The notes under the pieces were generated by a model. It was not told the DNA's origin. It worked only from the letters and a program-made list of their open reading frames with translations, and made no database searches. The position numbers and the translations under genes are program-made. DNA of 64,000 nt, taken from positions 930,001-994,000 of the forward strand of contig JAGKQI010000033.1 in assembly GCA_018806915.1 (NCBI GenBank). The letters are read 5' to 3'. Each line of letters begins with the position of its first letter. The first letter of the stretch is position 1. Origin of the DNA: Phytophthora colocasiae (Eukaryota; Oomycota; Peronosporomycetes; Peronosporales; Peronosporaceae). Of the stretch, positions 10,619 to 19,005 are shown piece after piece.

Positions 10619-13381
10619 CTACCTGCGCCGGCGACTGCCACCACCACCACCTGACGGCTCGAGGTGGTTCTTGTCAAAATGTATGTGCTGCTGCAGGATA
10701 CTGCTCAAAATCAGCTCGGGAGAGTAGATCTTTTGCGGATTTGCTTGCGTCAGCGTCTTGCGAACTGAGGCCGTGGTCAGTGCAGCATCACTCGTGATCA
10801 CCACGTCGTTCGGGCCAGCGCTGCCCTTCGTCACAGCAATTCCACCAGCGCACTCGACAATCTTTGCTAGATCTTTCACTGGCGGCAGCACCGATTTGTG
10901 ATTAGTGATGAACACCTGAATGCCAGCGAAGAGTTGCTGCCGCTGTTCCAGGGTGACATCGTACATTGTTTTCAGGAGATCAAAATGCCATTTTGCCTCG
11001 GCTTTTGCATCCTTCAAGCAATGCGCTCGCTCGTAAACTGGAGCACCCACACGAGCTGACTCGTCGAGCCATCGGACGTCCAGGATGTGAGTGCAGCGGG
11101 AGACACCACAAAGTAGCTTCACGGTTCGCTTAAGTTGGTTCTTTGGGGCGAGGATGTGCGTAGCCTTCTCAATATCTTCCTCGTAGACTGCCCCCGCAAT
11201 TGAATCAATTTTCTTTCGGATGGCAGCAGTAGGCTCAATACCGGTGAGGATGATTCGGAGTTCCTGGGTTTTTTGCTCTTCGTTAGCGGGTTCATTCGCA
11301 GGAATCTGCGTAGCATCAATCTCGCTCGTAGACTCGTCGGTTGGAACGGTTGGACTTGGTTGGGTTGGCAGTAGAGTGGTGTCATTTGGGTCTTCAGACT
11401 TCCTCGTCAGCCATCTTCTTTTCGGAGTTTTCATCGGTGGCGAAGCGATGGTAGCGGCAGACGAACTAGTTGAAGGCTGTTTCGACTTTTCGGTTAAGCG
11501 TCGCGATTTCTTCTTGGCCGAAGCTGCAGCATCGATAGTAGGTTCTTCTTCCGTAATAGTGACTGAAGTACCCCTGATCTGCTCACCACATTCTTCGTCC
11601 GTCTCATCATCTGGCTTGGAGGTATTGAACTCTGTCGGACTTTGTCTTATGCTGGGCTGTTGCTTTTCGTCTGCAGAGCTTTCACCGCTGTTAGATATAA
11701 TCTTGAAAGTGCGCTTCTTCCCTACATGTCCACCACGCCTTCTGGTGTTACCACGAGCGTGGGCTTCTTCTTGTTCCATCTCTTCTCGCTCTCTTTTCTC
11801 CCTTTCTGCCCGTCGAGCTGCAGTTTGAGCACTGTCAATGGACTTCCACACTTGATCAAACCAGAAATCAATTCTTGTCCTCTTTTTCGATACCAAAGTA
11901 ACTCGGTTTTCAGTTCCGTTGGAAATAACCAAGCTCCACTCTTTATCTCCTCGTGGCTGTTCGCCAATTTCCATCTCAGGCGCATAAGTGTCAAAATGGC
12001 ACAAAGATGAGTGTCTCGCCCACCCGTTTAGCTTAAAAACGAGTAGCCATCTAGCATAGAAGACAATTTCGACCAACTCACAGGGGGTCGTTGTTGGTTT
12101 CCTGTCCTTGCTGGGTACCATCCAAAAAACTCCAGGAAGATGATCGTCGTAAAAGGATGGAAACTCTGTAGGGATAATATCTGTTTCCACAAGTTGAGTT
12201 GTAATCTCCTCCGGCATAGGAATGTTGCTGATCGCTCGGCCTTCATGGAGTACTTCAAGACGCGACCCATTCATTTCCAGAAATCCTCCAATGGCATCAA
12301 CCCATCGTTGTTTCTCCGTAGCGTCATCCCAAGCAAAAACTAGCGTTGTGTCTTGCAAAATTAACGCCAAAGCACGGTCTTCATCAGTAGACTCCAGAAT
12401 TGGCACACTGGTGGGAATGTGCTCGAGAAATATAGCATCCTGCTTGAGATGAAGACATTGCAGAATCGTGAACAAGTCCCCTGATTCAGATTCCTGGCGT
12501 TTGCTGCACACTAAAGTCCCGTCCTGAAAGATATGAGCGTAAATTTCATCTGGCTCAGTGAGCCACCCCTTTGCCGATAAGCCAACTTCAGAGGGATCAC
12601 TTTGACGCCTTACTAGAAGCAAAACTTCTCCGTGAAGAAGTAGCTTGTTATCGGACAAATCGATAAAAGCCTCAGCCCCGTCACCGCGGAATTTGGTTTG
12701 AAGCGCAATCAGCTCGCTTTCTGCTTGAACGTCGGCCTTGGCGAGATGAATGAAGTGCTTGTTCTCCTGTGCAATATGAATTAGCTGGGGAGCATAATTG
12801 ACCTTGGTTTCATCGCTGCCATTCGTAGTGGAATCATCTTTACCCTCCACTGAAAGGGTCTTGCTCAGCGCTTCTACAAATTCCACCAGGGCATCAAAAC
12901 GCTTTAACGGCCGCCCAACTAGCTTCTCAGGAGTGAGTTGCTGCATTGTCAAATACCGTTCTATCACGTTCCTGTCTGCCGATTCCCTCATCAGCACTGC
13001 TTTCAAAACTGCTTGCGTAGCTTCACTTCTGCAGAATAACTGTTTGTAGACGACACGGAGGACGCACAGCATGTCCCCAAGAACTCCCACGACGTCACTG
13101 CATCTTTCATCAGCTGATTGGCCATCTACAGGCAATCGGTCCTCCAAAATTAACTTCAGCTTCGCTTGGAAAAACGCGTGAAGGTACCGAAGCTGCTCTG
13201 CTGCCTCCACGAACCGATCGAATGTGACAGCTTCCACGACAGATTCACCGAGCTGTCTGCACTTAAATCGCAACTTACACACTAGGTCCTGATTTAATCT
13301 CTCCAGGAACTGTACGTATTCACCGTCCTCCTCTAAGAACACGCGAAGTCCCGCCTGTGCGGCTTCCCACCTTTCTCGCAT
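10619..13381 (-). CDS. DH-PH-like protein with C-terminal tandem BRCT domains
   Basis: About 920 residues from ATG 13381; the frame is open a little further upstream to a TTG at 13408. Order seen: (i) residues ~1-190, helical, with EDGEYVQFLERLN, a long middle helix and RPLKRFDALVEFVEAL, resembling conserved blocks of a Dbl-homology RhoGEF domain; (ii) ~210-390, a PH-like domain ending in the typical DATEKQRWVDAIGGF helix; (iii) ~400-520, a second PH-like fold with FWFDQVWKSID; (iv) a charged, disordered linker; (v) BRCT1 ~709-800 with LTG and KRTVKLLC, and BRCT2 ~812-910. The BRCT pair is clearly paralogous to that of the 1504-3413 gene. ECT2 combines BRCT and DH-PH in the opposite order. 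A role linking Rho GTPase control to a phosphorylated nuclear partner is possible but unproven; the DH call is by pattern only. No intron is evident. Confidence 0.75.
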   Translation of the reverse strand: MRERWEAAQAGLRVFLEEDGEYVQFLERLNQDLVCKLRFKCRQLGESVVEAVTFDRFVEAAEQLRYLHAFFQAKLKLILEDRLPVDGQSADERCSDVVGVLGDMLCVLRVVYKQLFCRSEATQAVLKAVLMRESADRNVIERYLTMQQLTPEKLVGRPLKRFDALVEFVEALSKTLSVEGKDDSTTNGSDETKVNYAPQLIHIAQENKHFIHLAKADVQAESELIALQTKFRGDGAEAFIDLSDNKLLLHGEVLLLVRRQSDPSEVGLSAKGWLTEPDEIYAHIFQDGTLVCSKRQESESGDLFTILQCLHLKQDAIFLEHIPTSVPILESTDEDRALALILQDTTLVFAWDDATEKQRWVDAIGGFLEMNGSRLEVLHEGRAISNIPMPEEITTQLVETDIIPTEFPSFYDDHLPGVFWMVPSKDRKPTTTPCELVEIVFYARWLLVFKLNGWARHSSLCHFDTYAPEMEIGEQPRGDKEWSLVISNGTENRVTLVSKKRTRIDFWFDQVWKSIDSAQTAARRAEREKREREEMEQEEAHARGNTRRRGGHVGKKRTFKIISNSGESSADEKQQPSIRQSPTEFNTSKPDDETDEECGEQIRGTSVTITEEEPTIDAAASAKKKSRRLTEKSKQPSTSSSAATIASPPMKTPKRRWLTRKSEDPNDTTLLPTQPSPTVPTDESTSEIDATQIPANEPANEEQKTQELRIILTGIEPTAAIRKKIDSIAGAVYEEDIEKATHILAPKNQLKRTVKLLCGVSRCTHILDVRWLDESARVGAPVYERAHCLKDAKAEAKWHFDLLKTMYDVTLEQRQQLFAGIQVFITNHKSVLPPVKDLAKIVECAGGIAVTKGSAGPNDVVITSDAALTTASVRKTLTQANPQKIYSPELILSSILQQHIHFDKNHLEPSGGGGGSRRRR

Positions 13382-13472
13382 CACCAAAGTTGTATGAAAT
13401 GGCGCCAACGGTTGATATGGATGAATATCGTATTTTTTCCGACAGACAACTTAGTAGGATTGTGCAACGAAT

Positions 13473-13479
13473 GAAATGA
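13473..13479 (-). promoter_or_regulatory. Candidate oomycete initiator for the DH-PH-BRCT gene
   Basis: TCATTTC on the minus strand, 92-98 nt upstream of ATG 13381. Same motif and similar distance as for the paralogue at 1442. Confidence 0.45.
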
Positions 13480-13562
13480 ATGGCACTCTGACCAATCACG
13501 GAGTCTCCATTCACTATTTTCATCCAATAAAACCGCTTAAAGATAAAGTTTTAGTTCCGACA

Positions 13563-13588
13563 GCTTCCGACAAATATTTGTCGGAAGC
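13563..13588. repeat. 26-bp perfect palindrome upstream of the Crypton B recombinase
   Basis: Arms GCTTCCGACAAAT and its exact complement meet without a loop. It lies 134 nt before the recombinase ATG, in the region expected to hold the left end of the element, and contains two inverted TTCCGAC motifs. Likely recombinase-binding or self-regulatory site. Confidence 0.7.
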
Positions 13589-13721
13589 GAGACACAACAT
13601 GTATATGCAGATAGTGAAATGTAGTCAAGTTTACACTATTAAAATATCCTCATAATTACTACAATTAGGCAAAAACCTAATATAGGACGTAGTGGAGCTG
13701 GTGGTCCAGGCAGGAACCTGT

Positions 13722-15878
13722 ATGAGTATCTCTGCACTCATCCCTACGAACACGCAAAAAGCGCGCACTACAGGGATCAGTGCTTTCGAGCGTATGCTTA
13801 AAGCAGAAAATGTGTCTATGAACGTAATTCAAGCCTGTGTAGTTAGTGACAGCTCCGGCAAGAGTCTTGCGGCCATCATGGACCGCTTTGGCTACTACCT
13901 GGCGACGTATGAAGGTAAGAAAGGTAAGTTGGCGTCTAACACAGCCATTTCATACTTTAGGAACGTTAAGCATTGGTTTTTTGATGAGCATCCTCATCTT
14001 CGGGTTCCCACCGAGTTAATCCTGCTAAAGCAAGGCAAGACTTTAGAAAAACATTGCTTGAAACGTGACAATGGGGGATTTACTAACAAAGCTCCTCCTT
14101 GTACGAAGGCGGATTTAAGTGCGCTAATTCGCTATGTGTACAGCACGGCCTCTGTTGCTACCGACTACGAAGATGCGGCACTCGCGTGCCTCATGTGGCA
14201 CTGTTTTGGGCGCTCCTCGGATCTCGGCTACATCAGCAAGCAGCACATCACAATGTCAGCAGACAACATTTTCTACGTACGCATGCTTCGCGTAAAAACC
14301 GCTGAAGAGCAAGGCCTCACCCTCGTACCTGACCGCGACGATTTCCTCACTTGTCCCCTGCACACGCTTGCCGTCGCTCTGGTGATGCAGGAGGCGCCGT
14401 GTGCCTCTCTGCTAAGTCAGCTTCCCTCTCTCGCCACCACCGCTCCAACCTCGCTAGGTGCTGGAGCACCTCTGCTTGAGGTGCTGCGGGTTAGCGTCGC
14501 CGATTGCAACGACACTGCACTGGAATTGGGAGCGTCCACGTCGCTACCCAGCATCGCCACCCTGCCACCCACACTAAGTCCGCCCAGCCCCAGCTCGTCC
14601 CAAGCCACCACTGCCGCCCTACCAGCTCAGCCTCCAGCATCAAGTCCCGCAAGGTGCAGCCAAAGTCGCGGCGAGGACGGAGTCCAAGCGTACGTCAACC
14701 GCTTTTCGAAGCGGGTGGCTGAACCGGCTGGAGCAACCAGCAACCTGACCTCGCACTCCTTTCGCCGCGGAGGAGCCCAGCACGCCAACGGAGACGAGCA
14801 CCTAGCTGCACAGTGGATCTTTGACCGGGGGTCATGGGATATGACCCGCACAAACAAAGGGTTCGCTTATGTCTTCAACACCCCGCGCGAAGACCGAAAG
14901 GTTGCCAGAATGCTGAGCGGCTGGAGCGCTGACGAAGTTCCCGTTATCGTGGACGTTGCAGCGCTGGATCATGGTGCACAGGAACGCATAGCGCGCTTGG
15001 AAGAGCTGCTGTTCAGTTCCTGCATCGGGCTGGCAGACGCAAAGCTAAACGTTAGTCGCAAGGTCATTGGAGTGCTGACAGCTTACCTTATCAAGTATTT
15101 CCCGCAAGTTAAGGCGCAGGCGCCTGACACATTGTTCGTTGCGCGTATCGAGGAATGTTTGCGCGTGGCTGATATCCCGGTCGCCGACATGCTGGCTTGG
15201 TCAATGGCTATCAATTCAGCTGCTGCTGCGAGCCCTGAACAAGCACACGAAAAATCGGAGGCAAAGAGCAACTGCTGCCACGCTGGGTGTCACCATGAGG
15301 CTGTCATTAGCGAGATTATTGAGAGCAACCGGCTCATGTCTGCGCGTCTGCTCGCGATGGAGGCGACCGTCCTGAAGAAAGCGCTACCTGTCAAGAATAC
15401 TAATGAACAAGGACAAGAACAAGCGTCGTCAGAGCAAGCACCACCCCCAAAGCGAAGAAAGAAAGCTGCTACAAACCTGTCATCGCTGTGGTATGAGTGG
15501 TACACGAGGATTCCCCGTGTCTGGCATTCTAGCGACTGCCAGAAGAAGTCCGACTATCGCCTGGGCGTTGCGTACATGAAACTCTTTCTTGATGGTGGAT
15601 TCGAGCTGCGCGAGGAAGCGGTAGACTTCAAAGACCGTGTCCTCGAAGTAGGAGAACGCGCTGAAACAGCCGTCCTTGCGTTCTTGAAGAAGCAGAACAT
15701 CCGGGCAAAAGGAGCAAGCAGTGTACTGCGCGAAATGCGCAAGCTTCATCGATCTGGCGCACTTGACAGTCGCATCATGGTATATCGCAGCCACCTCGCC
15801 CTGGAGAGGATCGTCGACCCAGCGCCGGCTGCTTCACAAGATGTTCTACAAGTAGTAGGACAAGAGTTAGCAGCATAA
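13722..15878 (+). CDS. Crypton B tyrosine recombinase (transposase), intact
   Basis: 718 residues, one exon, from an ATG (MSISALIPTNTQKARTT) that aligns with the starts of Cryptons A and C. An in-frame GTG at 13692 is less likely. The catalytic set of the tyrosine-recombinase family is complete: R164 in CFGRSSDL, K192 in LRVKTAEEQG, H345 and R348 in HSFRRGG, W372 in RGSWD at the usual His/Trp place, and nucleophile Y383 in NKGFAYVF. A Ser/Pro-rich insert of about 80 residues (235-315) separates K192 from the H-x-x-R motif. The C-terminal third has a Cys/His cluster (CCHAGCHH), a basic PPKRRKK segment that could be a nuclear signal, and the SLWYEWYTRIPRVW motif shared with Crypton A. It is the only complete recombinase in the window and so could act on its non-autonomous relatives. 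Crypton assignment is by motif, not by tree. Confidence 0.9.
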   Translation: MSISALIPTNTQKARTTGISAFERMLKAENVSMNVIQACVVSDSSGKSLAAIMDRFGYYLATYEGKKGKLASNTAISYFRNVKHWFFDEHPHLRVPTELILLKQGKTLEKHCLKRDNGGFTNKAPPCTKADLSALIRYVYSTASVATDYEDAALACLMWHCFGRSSDLGYISKQHITMSADNIFYVRMLRVKTAEEQGLTLVPDRDDFLTCPLHTLAVALVMQEAPCASLLSQLPSLATTAPTSLGAGAPLLEVLRVSVADCNDTALELGASTSLPSIATLPPTLSPPSPSSSQATTAALPAQPPASSPARCSQSRGEDGVQAYVNRFSKRVAEPAGATSNLTSHSFRRGGAQHANGDEHLAAQWIFDRGSWDMTRTNKGFAYVFNTPREDRKVARMLSGWSADEVPVIVDVAALDHGAQERIARLEELLFSSCIGLADAKLNVSRKVIGVLTAYLIKYFPQVKAQAPDTLFVARIEECLRVADIPVADMLAWSMAINSAAAASPEQAHEKSEAKSNCCHAGCHHEAVISEIIESNRLMSARLLAMEATVLKKALPVKNTNEQGQEQASSEQAPPPKRRKKAATNLSSLWYEWYTRIPRVWHSSDCQKKSDYRLGVAYMKLFLDGGFELREEAVDFKDRVLEVGERAETAVLAFLKKQNIRAKGASSVLREMRKLHRSGALDSRIMVYRSHLALERIVDPAPAASQDVLQVVGQELAA

Positions 15879-15910
15879 TGACTCAATACGATAATAAGCA
15901 GGTTAAGCCG

Positions 15911-15990
15911 ACAGAAGGGACTCGAACCCCCAGCTCTTTACCATCAGAGCTCTGCACCTGCAGTGCCAGCGGTCTTGAGTGGCTTGCGTC
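15911..15990 (-). other. tRNA-like remnant with B-box, 3' of the Crypton B recombinase
   Basis: On the minus strand GGTTCGAGTCC (15918-15928) is a perfect B-box match. Just upstream GAGCTCTGATGG resembles an A-box and folds as a small hairpin. Only about 38 nt lie before the T-arm instead of 48, so an arm is missing. It lies 40 nt past the recombinase stop and antisense to it, the same arrangement as in Crypton A. Confidence 0.3.
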
Positions 15991-16080
15991 TGCACCTTCA
16001 AGCCGCACGACGTCCTCCATCCACACGACATTCTCACACGGTGATCTCCAACCGCACGGCTTCCTCCTCCAGCTCCTCCA

Positions 16081-16206
16081 GCACGGCGTCATCCTGCAGC
16101 ACGGCGTCCTCCTCCAGCACGGCGCCCTCCTCCAGCACGGCGCCCTCCTCCAGCACGGCGTCCTCCTCCAGCACGGCGTCCTCCTCCAGCACAGCATCCT
16201 TCAGCA
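16081..16206. repeat. 18-nt minisatellite, 7 units
   Basis: Unit GCACGGCGTCCTCCTCCA repeated at 18-nt steps with C/T variation, the last unit diverged. Because the unit is a multiple of three, both strands give open repeats: acidic VLEEDA-type on minus, LLQHGV-type on plus. I see no support for either being a gene. Confidence 0.85.
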
Positions 16207-16692
16207 GCTCAGCATCCTCCAGCGGCGCGACGCCTTCCCGTCGTCCGGCACGCCGTCGTCCAGATCGTCTGGGCATCCGCACAGGAAGCTTGCCAGCGCC
16301 ACCCGTGTCTCGTTCAGTCGCTGTTTGAGAGTGGGGAGAAAACTCAGACAGGAAAAAAACCTCCCTCTTAGCGAGGTTTTTCCTGCTTGTCGGAAATGTC
16401 GGTGAGTCGGAACCGTCGTGTTTTGGCCGACATCCTGTCTTATGACTTGTCTTCAGTATGCCCAAAAATGACCAATCGTTGACTCTCAAACTGTTTTCAG
16501 CGAATAGCGTACCGGTTTAAAACCATTTTTAGCCAATCAGCGGATAGAGGTTAGGCGATAGATGTGCCGACATTTTGCCGATGTTTTTTGTCGGCAAGGG
16601 GGCCACATATTCTATCAAGACATACAAAAACCAAGGCATTCGTGAATTTGACGGATATCAAGAAAACGGCCGACTTTACACTTACTTAAAGA

Positions 16693-17511
16693 ATGAGCCT
16701 CCAAGACCTCGCTCCGGACAACACGAAGCGTGCCCAGACAACTGCGCTCAACATCTTCAATGAGTTTCTGGAAGTGGAGAAAACGACTATGGTCTTTGTG
16801 CGCTCTATTTTTCGTGATGATGACACCGGCGCAGCTTTCAGGAAGTTGATGGATCGCTTTGCTATGTTTCTCGCGTTCTCGAACGGGAAAAGCGGCGAAC
16901 CGCGAAAGCGCAATACTGTGATGAGCTATTACCGCAATGTGAAAAACTGGTTCCTGGATGAATTTCCCCAACAACGTCCTCTAGTCGAGCATCAGCTGCT
17001 GAAAATGGGTCGAATCCTTGAGCGCCATTGTTTGAAGCGGCTACAAGGCGGCACAGTGACCAAAGCTCCCCCGTGTACGAAGCAAGATTTGAACGTTTTG
17101 ATGGATGGCATCTATTTTGAAGCAGCCCAGGCAAAAGATTACCAAGATGCCGCTCTACTAGCTATCATGTGGTATGCTTTCGGAAGAGCGTCTGACCTTA
17201 CCTTTTTCAGAAAAGTAATTTGTCAGTTTCTGCAGCTAATGTTCTCTTTATCCGCCTTATCCGCGCTAAGACATCTGAAGAGCAAGGCCTGTCACTCTAT
17301 CCCGATGAGAGCTCGTTTGTTACGTGACCTCTTCATGCTATTGCAATGGCACTTGCCATGCAAGAGTTTCCAGTGTCCTCTCTGTTGGACCTAAAACAAC
17401 TGTCAGCAGTGGAAAAGGATGGCATCCAGTTGGTACTTAACAAGAGTCCCCTGGCTGAGGTACTTCAGCACGGTAGTGATGGTAATGACAGAGATGATGT
17501 CACACCGGTTG
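16693..17511 (+). pseudogene. Crypton C tyrosine recombinase, 5' half, degraded
   Basis: Starts with MSLQDLAPDNTKRAQTT and keeps the N-terminal domain and the first catalytic box YAFGRASDL (R165). After FFRK the frame shifts by one base near 17213. The shifted frame continues with the Lys box IRAKTSEEQGL, then meets a TGA at about 17326-17328 where Crypton B has Cys (FLTCPLH), and goes on to ...DDVTPVV until G1 interrupts it. The H-x-x-R and Tyr parts are not in the window. So the copy was probably already damaged, or decayed after G1 landed. Confidence 0.8.
17508..17511. repeat. Presumed left target-site duplication of G1 (GTTG)
   Basis: The four bases before the TGTAAC start of the G1 LTR. 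The partner copy would be next to the missing 3' LTR, outside the window, so this is an expectation only. Confidence 0.3.
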
Positions 17512-17971
17512 TGTAACGGGGTTACACGTACAAGTGGTTATACCACTTGTAACTCTAACAGTTAGGATAACTGTTAGAGGTTGGAAATGGGCCTCAGACC
17601 TTGGTGAGCTGTACACACCAATGGATACATGGGCGAACCACATTATTGGGTGGTTCGTGTGCATTTGTGCATATTATTGGTAGAAAGTAACGGATTTCTA
17701 CCAATCACTGAGCAGAGTTTCTGCCAACCACACGTTGGCAGACCCTTTAGAAATAGATAACAAACAGTTTTAGGAGGTCCATAATTGGCTTATGCCAAAT
17801 TCAATAACAGTTCTCATTTTACGGTATTTTGCAGTTTAATTTAGTTATATTTGATTTAATTATACTTATTTAAATAAGTATACTTAAATTAAGTCTATTC
17901 TAATTGAACGCTTCCTCATACACGTAAGCGCACGTGTACGCCATCTAATAGGTCTAGGTAGACCCATTACA
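17512..17971 (+). repeat. G1 5' LTR (460 bp)
   Basis: Begins TGTAA and ends TTACA, a 5-bp perfect terminal inverted repeat, with a primer-binding site 2 nt further on. It holds several perfect dyads, for example a 12-bp stem with 3-nt loop at 17553-17579 and a 22-nt AT-rich palindrome around 17863-17884. The end is inferred from TTACA and the PBS because the second LTR is absent. Confidence 0.75.
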
Positions 17972-17973
17972 CC

Positions 17974-17991
17974 TGGTAGCACTTTGTAGTC
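17974..17991 (+). other. G1 primer-binding site
   Basis: TGGTAGCACTTTGTAGTC starts 2 nt after the LTR end. TGG is the complement of the tRNA CCA tail. The tRNA was not identified. Confidence 0.6.
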
Positions 17992-18060
17992 CGTCCCACG
18001 ACCGACTGCTGTTCGTTCGTATGGAGTCATACGAACGCGGGGTAGAGAACTCCCCAATGG

Positions 18061-19005
18061 ATGAGGGATCCGCTGACCCCTCACATGTCCGTGACGCGCA
18101 CGGACTGTGCCCACCTGTCAGATCCAGAGTGGGAAGCTTTCCAAAGACTTTCACAAGTCATTGGAGAGGCAGCGGTAGCGACGATGCTTCGTACGCTATC
18201 GCCGACAGAGCAACACGGTGTTGCTCTGGGGTACATTGTTAAGGAGCAACGAGATGTTGCTGCCTCGGTGGCTTCCCCTAAGCCACGCGTGGAGTCGTTG
18301 AAACTCCACGTGAGTACCTACACGGGGAAGGAGGACGAGACCCTCCTTCGTTGACTTGTCGAACTTGACACAGCCGTTGCGGCTCGACGTATCGTCGATC
18401 CGATGTCGAAGGTCGCGTTCGCCATGTCATGTCTTGGCGGACGTGCGAGGAGTTGGGCCTATGGGCGCCGACTCTCGGATCCTACGTGCTTCGGCACGTA
18501 CGAGGTGTTCAAAGAGGAGCTCAAGCTTGCGTTTGAGCCCCCGAAGAACGAGTTCAGATCGAGAGCGGAGTTTCTCGATCTGCAGCAGGCCAAGGATGAT
18601 GTTCACACCTTTGCCCAGCGTGCTCGATACTTGGTATCGAACATAGTGGCCAACCCGATCGACGAGGCGACCAAGGTCGTCACGTTCATGAAGGGACTAA
18701 GAGATGGTCCCGACAAAACATATCTCTTCCGAGAGTATCCGAATACTCTCGAGGAGGCGATCAGCCTTGCAATGCAAGAGGAGTTTAGCCGGCGTCAAGC
18801 TAAACTCCATGCGAACGCGCCGAAGCCGGCGCGTCCTGTTGTGAAGACGGGAGGACCGGAACCTATGGACCTCTCGAGTGCTACGACCGCTGGTCAACAG
18901 CAGCGTAGGAACAGCAAGGTTCGATGTTACAAGTGTAGTAACATCGGTCACTATGCACGTGAGTGCACAGCGGGCGGGCGTTCAAAAAACGCCAAGGACC
19001 AGTAG
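18061..19005 (+). pseudogene. G1 gag, with one in-frame TGA
   Basis: About 314 codons from ATG 18061. The capsid part runs through VAFAMSCLGGRARSWAYGRRL and the FKEELKLAF region typical of Gypsy Gag, and ends with one zinc knuckle, CYKCSNIGHYAREC (C-x2-C-x4-H-x4-C), which binds the element's RNA. TGA at 18352-18354 interrupts ETLLR-LVELD, where relatives usually have Trp, so a single G-to-A change from TGG is the simple explanation. An inner ATG at 18403 could restart translation. Gag would assemble cytoplasmic particles carrying the RNA. pol overlaps the last 43 nt in the -1 frame. Confidence 0.8.

Larger units (their letters stand above)
13555..16412 (+). mobile_element. Crypton B, approximate extent
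   Basis: The element contains the intact recombinase 13722-15878. The ends are estimated from TTCCGAC/GTCGGAA motifs: 13555-13561, 13565-13571 and inverted 13580-13586 on the left, 16389-16395 and 16406-16412 on the right. These mirror the TTCCAACC motifs of Crypton A. I could not find a convincing short direct repeat to fix the exact borders. Confidence 0.5.
16565..17511 (+). mobile_element. Crypton C, left part, cut by retrotransposon G1
   Basis: A TGCCGAC (16565-16571) and inverted GTCGGCA (16590-16596) pair precedes the recombinase by about 100 nt, like the arm motifs of Cryptons A and B. The element ends abruptly at 17511, where the LTR of G1 starts. Its right half should lie to the right of the window. 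Confidence 0.6.

Noticed and set aside
1..13500. Secreted RXLR or CRN effector genes, expected in such repeat-rich oomycete DNA
   Set aside because: No open frame showed a signal peptide followed by RXLR-EER or LFLAK motifs.
15878..16489. Possible gene over the 18-nt minisatellite (acidic VLEEDA repeats on minus, LLQHGV on plus)
   Set aside because: The openness on both strands follows from the repeat being a multiple of three; no start context, motif or homologue.
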